The notes beneath the pieces were generated by a model, which did no database searches, had not been told where the DNA came from, and worked only from the letters and a program-made list of their open reading frames with translations. Source: Siphonodentalium dalli (Eukaryota > Mollusca > Scaphopoda > Gadilida > Siphonodentaliidae). Taken from it: DNA of 64,000 bases. The stretch is taken from contig CP136069.1 in the NCBI GenBank assembly GCA_032622095.1, positions 201,918,690 through 201,982,689 on the forward strand, read 5' to 3'. The position numbers and the translations under genes were made by a program. Of the stretch, positions 26,351 to 38,010 are shown one piece after another (within the stretch, counting starts at the first letter, position 1; each line of letters begins with the position of its first letter).

Positions 26351-27669
26351 TTCTTGACCGCGGACAAACTGCCGACTTGACTTCCGGTTTGCCATATAGC
26401 AGCACAATTTAGATTATCGTCCCATTTAAGTACGTTTATGAATTTAATTGTGGTTTTGGGTCAAGTAATAAATACAATCTTCAGCTCGTCCCCAGTTTAT
26501 GGCGAAATTTACAAAACTCGTACAGTAAATAAGATCTGGATTGTTTCAAGTAAATGGGGACTTCATGCTTAATGTGTTAACATCGCGTGTATAATCACAG
26601 GTTGTGCCGTTTTTATATGACCTGGCGTCTCAAACGAAGTTTCATTTGGAATGGTCTGGATTATGATGCAGTAGTTTGGGATAGTATGATGGTTGTCCGT
26701 TGAAAATAAATTCGTTTCACAAGGAATTATTTGGGGTTATATGAGAGTAGTTTGTGGGACCAAGGTGGTATGATCAGACATGGGAAAGAGAGAAGTGAGA
26801 ATGAGGCGACGAATATATATGTTTGGCTGTATTGGGGATTTTAATTGAGTCCGAATATATTCTGCACGGTTCTAATTGACATCAAATTAGTCAAAATTAA
26901 CCAAGTGTTGACATACCCAAACGGTGGCAAATTGTAAAACAGGTAGGATGGAACCCATATTAAAATAAACATTGGAGAATAAATGCAACAGAGAAACGCG
27001 AGTTTCTCCGAAACGTCATTGAACGATCTTGTGAACATCAATACTCAGGCGGACGAAAAACAAATATATTTCAGTTTTTTTCTCACAGCAAAACAGCTAT
27101 TTCGAACCGATTAACTGCCATATATACAATCCAAAATAGTATACATTTGGAATGGAGTACTTGCTGTTTTAATTATATCTTCTATTTTTTATTTATATTG
27201 TTTATTTCACATAAATCATAACAAAATCAACAACATTTTTCATTATGTTATTATACTATCATTATTCTCTCCGTCAGGGCGTCTTGATCGCCAATTAAAC
27301 TATATTATATTGTTCTCATTTATGTATTATACTATCATTATCGATCAAGAAAGAAGGGTAATTATAGAATGGGGAAGACAAACAACGCCATTGTGTCCTT
27401 TTTAGAATGAGCTCATATAGGTAAACATCCACAACATTCAGATCCGATAGCCCATGGCTAAGATACTCATGCGGACGGGTAAAACACATATTTACAGATA
27501 ATTAGAGAACGACAGAAAACTCCAGAAAGGAACAACTGAAAAAACGTCTTTTCGTCGTCTTTTAATAAAAGTGCATACATGTACTGTGGGTATAAGATGG
27601 TATTATGTTCAAATATTAATCGCTCAATAGCAACTAAGCGAACAACCAACACAAAATGAAACTTCTTAC

Positions 27670-27754
27670 CGCCTGTGTCTGGTGGGTCTATAATTTCATC
27701 GATAACAGGCGTCGGTCCTTCTTCATGTCTTGTCCACCACGTTACCGTTCTTAG
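27670..27754 (-). CDS. SGLT-like exon k (TWWTRHEE, cytosolic linker)
   Basis: An 85-nt exon coding LRTVTWWTRHEEGPTPVID and an acidic tail. The WWTR motif right after the SLFTTP helix is typical of SLC5 members. It joins exon j in phase 0 and the last exon in phase 1. The acceptor is TTTCCAG and the donor GGCG|GTAAGA. Confidence 0.88.
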
Positions 27755-28403
27755 CTGGAAAGGAGCATGGGATACGTTTTATGGCTAATATCTTATAAAT
27801 AAGTATGGTACGTTTCTTCCGGCCACAAGTATGTAACAATGAATGTAGTATGTGTGCTATTGGGGATATGGCGCTGTGGTCACCGGGGGACATTCTGTAA
27901 ACCGCGAAGCAGTTCGCACTAAATGTGCCACCACTGACCACAGCGCCCTACCTCGCAACAACACACACCCACTACATTAATATATTATATTTCTATAGCT
28001 GTTCGAGGATTTATTCCCGTAAAACGCTGAGTGTATTCTTATTTATTTTCACAAAATCTGCTGATAATTTGAGACTAACACATGCAGCACATTAAGTCAG
28101 CCAATATAAGATTTGCAAGCAGTTAGCGATGGTAGCATAGTCGATATCAATAACTGGCTTCAGATGCATTCGGCTGAACTTTGAAAATCACGCCGAGTTA
28201 TTCTGCTGGCCGCTTTTAGTGATTAGGTCAGAGTATGTCAACCATGTGTGACGTGTTGTAGAGTGAGTGGTTTGGGTGGCTAGCCCGGGATTCTCGAAAG
28301 GGCCGAGAGGCACCTCTCCTTAATCCCTCATTTTACTGCCTTTATTAAGATTAGTCAGGAAAAAAAAAAGAAAAAAAAATTAAGCATTTTTATGATGTTG
28401 ACG

Positions 28404-28820
28404 TTATCGTTTCTTTTTTCTTTTCTTCTTAGAATTCGGTTTTTCGGTTGAAGAAGGAGGAGATGGAGGAGGTGGATGAGATTTCAGTTTTATAAGACGT
28501 TCAATTTCTGCGAGATGTTTCTTGTGCTCCTCTTGCATCAATTCCATCCCTCTTTCGGCAGCGGCGACAGATTCTTCGATATAGCGGGTGGAGCCTGCGC
28601 TGATGTTGTTGTTGTTGCTGGCGGTGGAGCTGGAGAACACCGGGATGTGATGGTATTCCGGTGTCCGTGGTAGCAAGCTGTCCAGTTCCACCTCGAAGCA
28701 GGCGGCAGGATTAGCAGGGGCGGTTTCCAGCTCCCTTCTTCCGCTTGCTTCGACGACGACAACAGGGACCTCCGGCAGATCTACGGAGTCCCTGCTAGCT
28801 GGTCCGATGTCACCTGTCAC
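28404..28820 (-). CDS. Unrecognised ORF in SGLT intron (acidic/Pro-rich, Lys-Arg tail)
   Basis: An open frame of 138 codons. The listed first codon is GTG, so the true start or an acceptor is not fixed. Composition is coding-like: an acidic segment, a Ser/Asn linker, a helical charged stretch ESVAAAERGMELMQEEHKKH, a proline run, and a basic C-terminus KKKRKKKR before the stop. Such a tail suggests a nuclear protein. The layout recalls C-terminal ends of zeste/MADF-like DNA-binding proteins found in transposons, but I see no DNA-binding domain here. SGLT exons j and k join in phase across it, so it is not needed by that gene. A 26-bp repeat array abuts its 5' side. Confidence 0.4.
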   Translation of the reverse strand: MTGDIGPASRDSVDLPEVPVVVVEASGRRELETAPANPAACFEVELDSLLPRTPEYHHIPVFSSSTASNNNNISAGSTRYIEESVAAAERGMELMQEEHKKHLAEIERLIKLKSHPPPPSPPSSTEKPNSKKKRKKKR

Positions 28821-28821
28821 C

Positions 28822-29242
28822 GTGTAACGTGTTGTGTTACGACCAGTGTGTAACGTGTTGTGTTACGACCAGTGTGTAACGTGTTGTGTTACGACCAGTG
28901 TGTGACATGTTGTGTTACGACCAGTGTGTGACATGTTGTGTTACGACCAGTGTGTGACGTGTTGTGTTACGACCAGTGTGTAACGTGTTGTGTTACGACC
29001 AGTGTGTGACATGTTGTGTTACGACCAGTGTGTGACATGTTGTGTTACGACCAGTGTGTGACAAGTTGTGTTACGACCAGTGTGTAACGTGTTGTGTTAC
29101 GACCAGTGTGTGACATGATGTGTTACGACCAGTGTGTAACGTGTTGTGTTACGACCAGTGTGTAACGTGTTGTGTTACGACAAGTGTGTAACGTGTTGTG
29201 TTACGACCAGTGTGTAACGTGTTGTGTTACGACCAGTGTGTA
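28822..29242. repeat. 26-bp minisatellite
   Basis: About 16 copies of TGTGTAACGTGTTGTGTTAC plus GACCAG, abutting the 5' side of the ORF at 28404-28820. The unit contains a short inverted pair (GTAAC/GTTAC). Confidence 0.95.
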
Positions 29243-31113
29243 TTAACGGGCGGCCCAATTGGCAGTTGACCAATCACCGACAAGGATTTAGTGTAAAACA
29301 GACCGCTGTGTAAATATAACAACATAATAGTTCAAGCATGGTGATGTAATGTTACACGTGGTGCCCTGTCATGTTATATGACACAGAAGCGTCTCAAAAA
29401 TTGTATAAGGATCACTGTTTTACAGGTAAATCGATCAATGACCATTTCACACATTTCAAAAATGGCTTGTATAACACCATGCATCTACGGAATGAAGCTA
29501 TTCCCATAATACACATAGGTAGACAGTTATATAACAGTTTGTCCTTGCCATTGTGAGAGAAAAAACATAAAACCGTGTAACCCAAAACGAACACGTTGCA
29601 TTATTTAGTCGAAACATGTTGGGTCCTCTGATTTTTAACAAATTCGATTAGCCCTGGAGTGTTGGGCTAACTAGTTAGTTGGGTTACGGTCTATTTAAAC
29701 AAATTGAAACTTTGCTCGTTTGAACCTCAAAATGATGTACATGTATACATAATTTTGAAAGAGGTCTACACTGTACACATTGTCATGTAAGCTGTAGCCC
29801 CTCCCCACTCAACGTTTTGAAAGCTCAAAATTCGGCAATTTTCGGGGAAATTGGATATATTTTCGGTCAAATTCAATCAATTTTCGAGCAAATTGAATGG
29901 TATTTCATTCGAAAATTGTTGCAAATTATTAGTTTTCACATTTCTGCCTGTATTATACATATTTAAGGTTAATTTGAATCTATGTTGTTATATGTATGTG
30001 TATATAAATGGTATATTCTTCAAAAAACCGTGTTACAACCATGCATATATCATGTACACAAATCTCTAAAAAGCTTGTCCCCGTATACGGCTATGGATAT
30101 AGGTTGCATGGGTAGTTTGGCCTATGACACTGTTTGTCTCGTTTGTATCGGTTCAGTTTGATCAGCGGTCGCGTAAACAATTGCACATGTGGGATAAATG
30201 TCTAGAGATGTCGAGTAATGTGGTCGCTAGGTAAATGCTATGGCGCTACATACTGTTTGTTATGGAAAAGGGAAGAGAAAGCAGTGCGTGAAGTTAAAAT
30301 AGTTTAATAACGCAATGTATACGTTTTTCGGAAAGTCGCGCATTAATCATGTTTCCGAGGTCGAAAATTTTATTAATACCAATAGCGTGGCAAAAGTTCA
30401 GACCCAATAATTGTGTTCGAAGTTGTATGTTTTATGACATGAATAATGCGTGTTTCTATGTTTGTAGAAAGGTATTTCAGCTATTTAATTATCAACCTAT
30501 TTCGATTCCCAAAACAAATGCAGAAGTGAATAGTATTATTTGGAGCGCAAATCGATACATGTATATATACTATGTCTTTAATATTTCAAGAAATAAGATA
30601 CTCCACATTTTGTGGAATATATATAATTTTAATAGCAAAGTCATTCCTGTTCAATATTTCGTGATTTAAGACTGAATTCAGACATCGACGTACGAAATTT
30701 AATATGCAAATCGGAACACTGTCTTGGAATATAGAGTGATACTGTCCCGTTGTCCAGTGGTAAATGTGAAGATGGTCGGGGACATGAAGGGGCCAGTGGT
30801 TTTATAACTTTTATATTCCAATAACGTATTCTGCCGGTAAGCACAATATGTAGGTTAATAGAGGTGTTTGTTGTATCGAGGTTCAAGCGGGAATGAGTCC
30901 ATATCTTAGGTATATACTTATTCCAAGAGTTGGGGTAGCGTGTGACCAAATAAGGTCTGAGCCATGATTATATACTATTGTTTACGATAGCATGATACCG
31001 ATTTGACCATCCCTCGACTATACAATGGTTACTACCAGTCATAATCAAGTAAGACTATGATCGTGTTCATTCAAGTTATAACTATACTATCGTATGTACT
31101 ATAATAATAATAC

Positions 31114-31326
31114 CTGCTGACCCGTTCTTGGTGTTGTGAAGAGACTCACTATTACCATGATGGTGAACGATAACCCAGACTGCATTGCGGCCACGTACAG
31201 AAAGTGGATTTTAAGAAGACCAGGTCTGTCGTCTGCCTCGCCACAGAGAGGATCAGGGTAGATAAACGCGAGAATAAGGCGAGTGAATCCCAGCAGCTGG
31301 CCGCATATTAACCCGTAAAATGCTGC
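31114..31326 (-). CDS. SGLT-like exon j
   Basis: A 213-nt exon coding AAFYGLICGQLLGFTRLILAF, a loop containing DPLCGE, HFLYVAAMQ, and the helix FTIMVIVSLFTTP. It matches the SLC5 segment after WKRTxEP (usually GAFWGL...TRM). The acceptor is ATTTCAG and the donor CAG|GTATTA; phase 0 at both ends. Confidence 0.93.
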
Positions 31327-32289
31327 CTGAAATATGTAGATGCATGTAAATATCGGGCATATCGATAAATGGAAGTACATGTATATAAATACACGTTATC
31401 TCGTTCAGGGCATATGTTGGGATCGTCATTGTTTCTAACCAGGGCCCGCGCTTGAACAAAAAATATTTTTGTCAAATCCTTTGTCAAATGCAAACATATT
31501 GTTTGCCAAATTCTTCTAGAAATTGCCAAATGTTATCATTTTCTGAAACATTGAGCCAACTATTTCTACAATCGCTGTTTGTGCGACTTTTGATATCGAT
31601 AGGATTTAGAAATGCTGTTTGACAGAAGGGCACGTCAAAACAATGATGATTAGTTATGTAACCACCACCACCATCTATAATAGTACTCCCTCCGCTCGTC
31701 AATACTAATCGTATCGGATATACTGCATCTTGGTAGATGTGTTAACTTGCACTAAACATTATATCAGACCACTAATACAATTAGTATCGATTGAACAATA
31801 GCTTTTCAGACTTTATAGCGGAATTACGTTAAAAGTGACTTGCCAAAACTATTGCCAAATATGAATTATTTTTGACACTATCACATGTGACAAGTGGCAG
31901 CACGAATCCTGCTGCTAACTGATTCCGTTTGGAGCTATTATTCAACAATGCCCACCCGATCCTGGCAAGCATCCCATTAAATATGTTTTTTTTTTGTGGT
32001 TTGATATCAACTTTCAAAAGGTGAAGTGTCAACATGTTTCGAATATTTTGTCAGACAAGCAGAAATTCTTTTGATCGTTTATGATAAAGAGCGTCCATAA
32101 TTTAATTTTCCAAAAAAGCAGTAGATGATAAAGAGCACCCTCAGTTGTTATCGTTTGAATTCGATGTCAACGTAAAACTAACGAGTGTTTTTGAGGAATT
32201 TCGTGAAATTTGTACCACATATAATTGATTTCAATTTTGCTTAGTGAACTTAGAATTACCTCATGATTGTTGAACGAATGTAATTTGAA

Positions 32290-32610
32290 TTCGTCCATCG
32301 GTAATACGAGTACCCATCGTTACTGGTAACACGATGACCCATACTTACTGGTACTGCAATTATCCATACTCACTGGTAATAAGATTACTCATACATACTG
32401 GTAATAAGAGGATCCATACTTACTTGTTCGGCTGTTCTCTTTCACATGAACCCCATAATGAATGTGACTCCCCGCGGTGGTCATACTGACGACATTAACA
32501 TCTGACGTGCATCGGTAATAAGAGGACCCATCAATTACATGTAATTCGGTGATATACTTACTGGTAATAAGAGGACCCATCAGTTACATGTAATTCGGTG
32601 ATATACTCAC
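32290..32610 (-). repeat. Array of donor-like segments downstream of exon i
   Basis: Irregular tandem copies of a roughly 30-50 bp segment; on the minus strand they contain CCAGTAAGTATG or CCAGTGAGTATA, resembling the exon's CCA|GTGAGT donor. At least six copies lie between 32315 and 32610, surrounding the decayed exon copy. Confidence 0.6.
32428..32511 (-). pseudogene. Decayed partial copy of SGLT exon i
   Basis: About 80 bp closely similar to the 3' part of the exon at 32611-32779, from CAGATGTTAATGTC to a GTAAGT donor. In the exon's frame it carries two stops (TGA in place of the Gly of GPP and of the Trp of MWKR). It lacks the 5' half and an acceptor, so it is read as a pseudo-exon rather than an alternative exon. 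Confidence 0.75.
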
Positions 32611-32779
32611 TGGTTCTGTTGTCCTCTTCCACATGAATCCCATAAGGAATGTGACACCCCACGGCGGTCCAACTGATGACATTAACATCTGCCAGTATTT
32701 AAATAGTTCATCTCCCTGAGAAGCGCGCATAATTGGAATCCAAAGTATTGCACATCCCGCCAAAACCAATACGAACAGC
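32611..32779 (-). CDS. SGLT-like exon i (LFVLVLAG...GPPWGVTFL...FMWKRT)
   Basis: A 169-nt exon beginning with the last base of the Arg codon, then LFVLVLAGCAILWIPIM, a short loop, SSVGPPWGVTFLMGFMWKRT and EP. It matches the SLC5 helices following AGR. The acceptor is TTTGTAG and the donor CCA|GTGAGT. A 55-bp block covering the acceptor and the first 38 exon bases is duplicated in tandem (period 56 bp, 32742-32796 and 32798-32852), giving two AG sites; the outer one would shift the frame. A decayed copy of the 3' part of the exon lies at 32428-32511. Confidence 0.93.
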
Positions 32780-32852
32780 CTACAAAATGAGGAATTCAAA
32801 GTATTGCACATCCCGCCAAAACCAATACGAACAGCCTACAAAATGAGGAATT
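32742..32852. repeat. 55-bp tandem duplication over the 5' splice boundary of exon i
   Basis: Two near-perfect direct copies (period 56 bp) carry the acceptor TTTGTAG and the first 38 bases of the exon. Confidence 0.9.
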
Positions 32853-33176
32853 ATGTCGTTTATTGAACTTACTACATGGGCGTATCCCACCGATCATTAT
32901 GCATCCGTGCGTCACGTTCCGCAGATGGGTGCAAGTGTCTCTAATATAACATGTTGATAAATTTATGTCACTGAAATTAAAGGGCTGTTGGTCCTTTCCT
33001 ATCTAAAAATCGTTTATATCAATTTGGTGAGGAAAGTTGAAAATAGCGGATACATTTCGGTGGCATTAGTAAGTCATTCAAGAATATATATAATTAATAA
33101 GCCATTTTCAGTTGTCCACACAATGCCTTTTTTTCGTGTATGCATCATATATCCGCCACCGGTAAGTGATACATGT

Positions 33177-33932
33177 AATATATAAGTATATATTTTGAGA
33201 CTTCCGTATAGTTGTCCTTTGTAGACTCGAAACAGCTGGACCGATCGGGCCCAAACTTCCCATCTAAGGGTAAAAATCTAGGGGAATGGTCGTCGCGGCG
33301 TTTTTAAGAAGCTCAGAGCACCCTTCTCGACTCTCAGTCACAAAAAACGGCACTTCGGGGGTTAATCGCGTTGATAGTTAAAGAGCGTTCCTATCCGCAG
33401 TGTCGTTGATAACGAGCGTCTATATACAAGACGAGTATAAATACGGCTCCATTGACCGTCTCGAGACGAAATTTCGTACTTATTTCGTACTTAGGGGTCC
33501 CAAGGAAAGAGGGAGATTTTTATCGGGTCAGGTTTTCAGCCCGAGGTGATCTTCGCCTTAAAACGGGTACCCACAAATGATATATATGTGTGTGTCCTTT
33601 ATAGACTCGAACCGATTGAGCTCAAACTTGCTACCTACGGAAAGTGTCATGGACGGGTTAAATTGTGACCCCGACCTTACCTTGACCTTGAACATGATCA
33701 ATTCAAGGTCAAATCGGGTAAAATTGAAAAACAAAAAATTAAAAAGGCACAATTAACTCATTGAAAAACAACAAATTAAATTAAAAAAATTATTAAAACA
33801 AATTATTAAAAAAGCCAGTAAATTAAAAAGGCACAATTAATTCACTCATTGAAAAACAAAAAAAATGAATTAAAAAAATAAAAAATTGTCATGTTTCTGA
33901 CGATTGCCGCCAGTGGCGGGCTAACATGCTAG
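33177..33932 (+). mobile_element. Non-autonomous Helitron-like element (upstream of a tandem pair)
   Basis: Starts with a variant of the TATATATTTTGAGACTTCCG end and finishes with the CCGCCAGTGGCGG hairpin and CTAG at 33929-33932. An A-rich expansion (33720-33890) is internal. The next copy starts at once. Confidence 0.72.
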
Positions 33933-34419
33933 TCTACTATATATTTTGAGACTTCCGTATATATGTGCGCTATAGACTCGAGAACTGCTGGGCCGATTGA
34001 AACCAAACTTGCTGTGTAAGGGTAAAAACGCACAGGCAGTGCTCTCGGAGGACCATCCACGAGCACGTGCGACAACTCCTTCACCCTTCAACTGCCAACG
34101 CAATGGTGATTGATGGGTTAATGATTAAAGAGCGTTCGTATATGCGGTGTCGTTGTTAAAGAGCGTTTATATACACGAGTATACATGTAAATAAGGCTCA
34201 ATCGACCGTCTTCGAAACTGGGGATATCGAGACATACTTCGTACTTAGGGATTCCAAGGGACGGGGGGATTTTTGTCGGGTCAGTTTGTCCGCCTGAGGT
34301 GACATTGACCTTGAAACGGGTACCCACAAATGACATTGGGCGATATCTCGGTCGTCAGCGGTGACATCGACGTGAAATTTGTTATGTATGGTCAACTCGG
34401 GACGGGGAATATTTTTGTT
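33933..34419 (+). mobile_element. Helitron-like element, 3'-truncated, abutting the previous copy
   Basis: Begins TCTACTATATATTTTGAGAC directly after the CTAG of the upstream copy. It follows 14059-14540 closely until about 34419 and then diverges, losing the hairpin and CTAG end. Confidence 0.7.
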
Positions 34420-34989
34420 TGCGATTTGTTTGGGATTGTTTGGGACGAATCAAGGACTGTTGGTTTACATTTTTACGCAGTTCAGATGTCGTGTTCTGCG
34501 AAAATACACATCCGATGCTATTGAATATTTTTCCAAAGATAGTTTAAAAAACAAAAACATAGTCAGAAATGGTAACGCCCTCAAGATCATATTATTAGAC
34601 ATAAAATATAACAACTTTAATGTGGTGATCGTGAAAAATCTGTATATAGGTAACGCCTATGTAGTTGATTATATCTGATATTTTTTTCAAAATTAATTTG
34701 AAATAGTGTTCTGAACAGCGCATGAACTAGCATGCATAATAATAATCGGACAAACATTTGCTATCGTCATGACACGATTCATGACGCAAACACTGAGCAC
34801 GTTTATAATCACATTTATTATCCAATTACGCAAATACCGAGTATGTTTTAATCACATTTAGTCCACCACCTCATGCGACAGGGTCATACCTACTTGCCAA
34901 TATACACCCTATGAGTGTGTAATGCTGATCTAAGAATGGCATCAGGTAATGCACTCCTGGTATGGCCTCTCACAAGGATTAGTAAAAAT

Positions 34990-35470
34990 ATGTATTGTAA
35001 ATTAAAATATGGTCACACTCAGAGAGGGTTAATTGAAATATGGTCCAATGAGGGAATATTAAAATATGGTCATATCACGGTTAAATAAAACAAGGTATCA
35101 TGAGGGTTAATTAATGTATCGTCCAATGAGGGTTAATACAACATATGGTCCCATGATGGTTAATTAAAATTGTAACTTGATTGTTAATTAAAATATCGTC
35201 CCATGAGGGTAAATACAAATATGGACCCATGGGGGTTAATTGAAATATGGTCCCATTAAGGTCAATTAAACTATGATAACGTGACGTAATTAAAGTATAA
35301 ATATATGGCCTCATTATGAGGGTTAATTAAAATTTAAATATGGTGTCATCAGTGTTGATTAAGCTACGGTCTAACTGGGGTGAAATACAATATAGCCAAT
35401 GGTCCAATGAGGACAAATTATAATATGTCCCCTCCCCCATGAGTATAAATTAAAACATGGTCACATGAAG
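34990..35470. repeat. Degenerate repeat of about 27 bp
   Basis: Around 15 loose copies of ATATGGTCCCATGAGGGTTA plus ATTAAA. Divergence is high, so the array is old. Confidence 0.75.
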
Positions 35471-35836
35471 GGGGGGGGGTAATTTCTGAACATTCTTCAA
35501 TTCATATAGTATTCTGATATATCCTCTGTACACATAAACAAAAATGATGTTTAGAATTATGCCACATTGTATGTTAAACAACCATGTGAAGGGTTGGTGT
35601 TGGGGAACTTTTCTTAATAACATCTCTATTCATAGCTCCGATATATTCCGCATACAAAGGAATGAAAAGTCAATATTTACAAACAGCACGAATGAGTAAC
35701 GTGGGAATTGGTTAATAATTACCATCCCAATTCATTTAGAATATAATATGCTGATATTTGTTGCGTATAACTAAATGAAAAAGTTCAATGAGCGATATTA
35801 AATAACATGCTAAACACCGATATAAACAAACACCTC

Positions 35837-36291
35837 TGTGAGGTAATGACACATAGATATAGTAGGTACAAGTCTTTATTATGTTGTGAATAAGATATGC
35901 AGTGTGTACAAATATAATGATCAATAGTCGCCGCGAATTGGTGTCCCCGAATGGGTGATGCCTGGTGTGAATGATGCCTGGATATGATCTAGGTATGAGA
36001 TGAGTCTAGTGAAAGCATGAGGTGATGGGATGTGGTTGTCTCTTATATACTATTTGGGACGCATATTAGATGAGGCGTTTGGCAATACACATCGGGATTG
36101 GTTCCTTCGTTATGGGCATTTCCCTTGACCATATTTGGGAGCCATCTTCATTGTGTGTATATCTTCGCTGAGAGTAAGACGTGTGAGGTTTCGAGAACCG
36201 AACACGAATATCTGAGTTTGGGGTTTTATATATTGGGACATTCGTATAGTTTGAATCAAGTTGTGAGATTATAATGGGTAGTTATCTCACA
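35837..36291 (-). repeat. 3' LTR of the gypsy element
   Basis: 455 bp with terminal TGTGAG...CTCACA. TATATAAAA lies at 36232-36224 and AATAAA at 35880-35875 in the element sense. The flanking CCTC on its left recurs at 50417-50420. Confidence 0.95.
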
Positions 36292-36296
36292 TATGT

Positions 36297-36305
36297 CCCC
36301 CACCC
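36297..36305 (-). other. Polypurine tract
   Basis: GGGTGGGGG followed by ACATA lies immediately upstream of the 3' LTR in the element sense, where plus-strand priming is expected. Confidence 0.7.
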
Positions 36306-36810
36306 GTGTAAGATTTTTAGCGCAGCGGAAAATCTTATGTAACATCAAAATTATGGACCTAACTGGGGTACTTGTGATCATGTAATGTGGATGAGGCTGA
36401 AATGAAGTATAATAACATTGATTGTGGTGAAGTTATGATTAATACATGTGGAACAAAGTTGTCTTAAAATGATGATATGCAATATTAAGTTGTCTTAAAA
36501 TGATGATACGCAATATTATGAGATTATGAAATAAATGGTGGGAAAAGCATATATGGGTTGGTATATAAAATGATCGTGCAAGCAGTCATAATGCGTGCTA
36601 TATTGATATGTAGGCTAAGGTATGATAATAGAATATAGAGATACAAGTATGAGAAGTAATGAATATAACAATACGGTAATAGTGCATGGTATGTTTTGTA
36701 AATGATGAACATTGGTGATGTATTATATAAATGCATGTTGTATTGTTAATAAAATCATGACGATATGTATACATTCGGTATTGTGGTAATGAGAGACCAA
36801 ATGTTTCTCA

Positions 36811-37169
36811 TCTGCCGTCAATTGCACAGGGAATTGTTGAGAGCATGTGTCAGAGGTGAAATATTGTTTGGAGTGTGGTATATGAGACTTTGATTAATGC
36901 GTTTGTTGATAGTTGGCGAGATCCGTGACCAATGTTATTGAAGATAATCGGCGGTCAGTTGTCTAACTCTTGGGGTTGGCACGTGTCATATCTGCCGTTA
37001 ATTGCTCAGGGAATTGTTGAGAGCATGGGTCAGAGGTGAAATATTGTTTGGAGTGTGGTATATGAGTCATTAATTAATGCATTTGTTGATAGGTGGGGAG
37101 ATCCGTGACCAATGTTATTGAAGATAATCGGCGGTCAGTTGTCTAACTCTTGGGGTTGGCACGTGTCAT
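36811..37169. repeat. 180-bp direct duplication downstream of env
   Basis: Two near-identical 180-bp copies starting TCTGCCGT at 36811 and 36991, between the env stop and the polypurine tract. Confidence 0.85.
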
Positions 37170-37281
37170 AATGGCGTTATTATATGCAGCTGACGTGGTA
37201 TGCATGCAGTAACGATATTAGAATTAGTCTGTGGGTTTGTGCCCCTTATAGGAAAAAAAAATGGTATTATTGGGAAAATGA

Positions 37282-38010
37282 TCAATATAGATTAAGTGGT
37301 GGGTTATGGATGGACGCGTGAGTTTTCATTATTTTCATAGGTCGTAGTGTGGATGATTCTTCATCGACATCTCGCGGGTGTTTTTTGGGAAATGTCAAAT
37401 CTTCTTGTGTGATTTGTATTTGAGGTTCCTTAGCTGGAGACAAATGAATATCTTTCGTGGCTTCATTGGGTATTGGTGGGGTTAGTCTGTGACGAAGTTG
37501 CATATCAGTTCCCTTTATCATTTTGTTAAGTTTATTTCGTCGCTTTGCGATTTTAATTCGTCGCGTGTTGTGATTGCGTTGAGTCTGGTATTGGGAAATT
37601 TTCGTGATACACTGAATAATGTATTTGCGACTTGAGATGGCAATCAGTAAAATTAATACGAACGTAATGACCGCGGGAATGATAATTTGGTAATAATCCT
37701 GTTTTTTCTTTTGTTTGATGGGTTGCAGGGATGTGACTGTTTGCAGAAAATCATATAATGATAGTTGCTTTATGGGGGGTAACTTGTTTGGAATCGATAC
37801 TTGAGGGGGCAAGTTATGAATTTGGGAAAATAATGGATTCCATTGTGGCAATTTATGTAATTCAATAGTTGATTGTAATTGGGTTATTTGTGTCTTGATG
37901 GTGATGTTTGATGAGTTCAAAGTTGTGAATGCAATTAGTTTGATACTGGCTGATGTAGCTATGCACCTTGGTGGTAAAGTTATCGTTGCGATGGGGGTAA
38001 AATTGTGATT
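37282..38010 (-). CDS. env: Env-like glycoprotein, C-terminal part with TM anchor
   Basis: A frame open from 38010 to 37282, overlapping the end of the main env ORF by 31 nt, where the frame change must lie (runs of T and C are present there). It contains a TM segment (IIIPAVITFVLILLIAISS) with lysines before it and a basic cytosolic tail of about 110 residues, long for this class. Confidence 0.8.
   Translation of the reverse strand, partial: NHNFTPIATITLPPRCIATSASIKLIAFTTLNSSNITIKTQITQLQSTIELHKLPQWNPLFSQIHNLPPQVSIPNKLPPIKQLSLYDFLQTVTSLQPIKQKKKQDYYQIIIPAVITFVLILLIAISSRKYIIQCITKISQYQTQRNHNTRRIKIAKRRNKLNKMIKGTDMQLRHRLTPPIPNEATKDIHLSPAKEPQIQITQEDLTFPKKHPRDVDEESSTLRPMKIMKTHASIHNPPLNLY

Noticed and set aside
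30349-30669. 106-codon frame in an SGLT intron
   Set aside because: AT-rich composition, no domain and no splice context.
32389-32580. Open frame over the partial SGLT exon copy as an alternative exon
   Set aside because: The open frame is not the transporter's frame; in that frame the copy has two stops and no acceptor.
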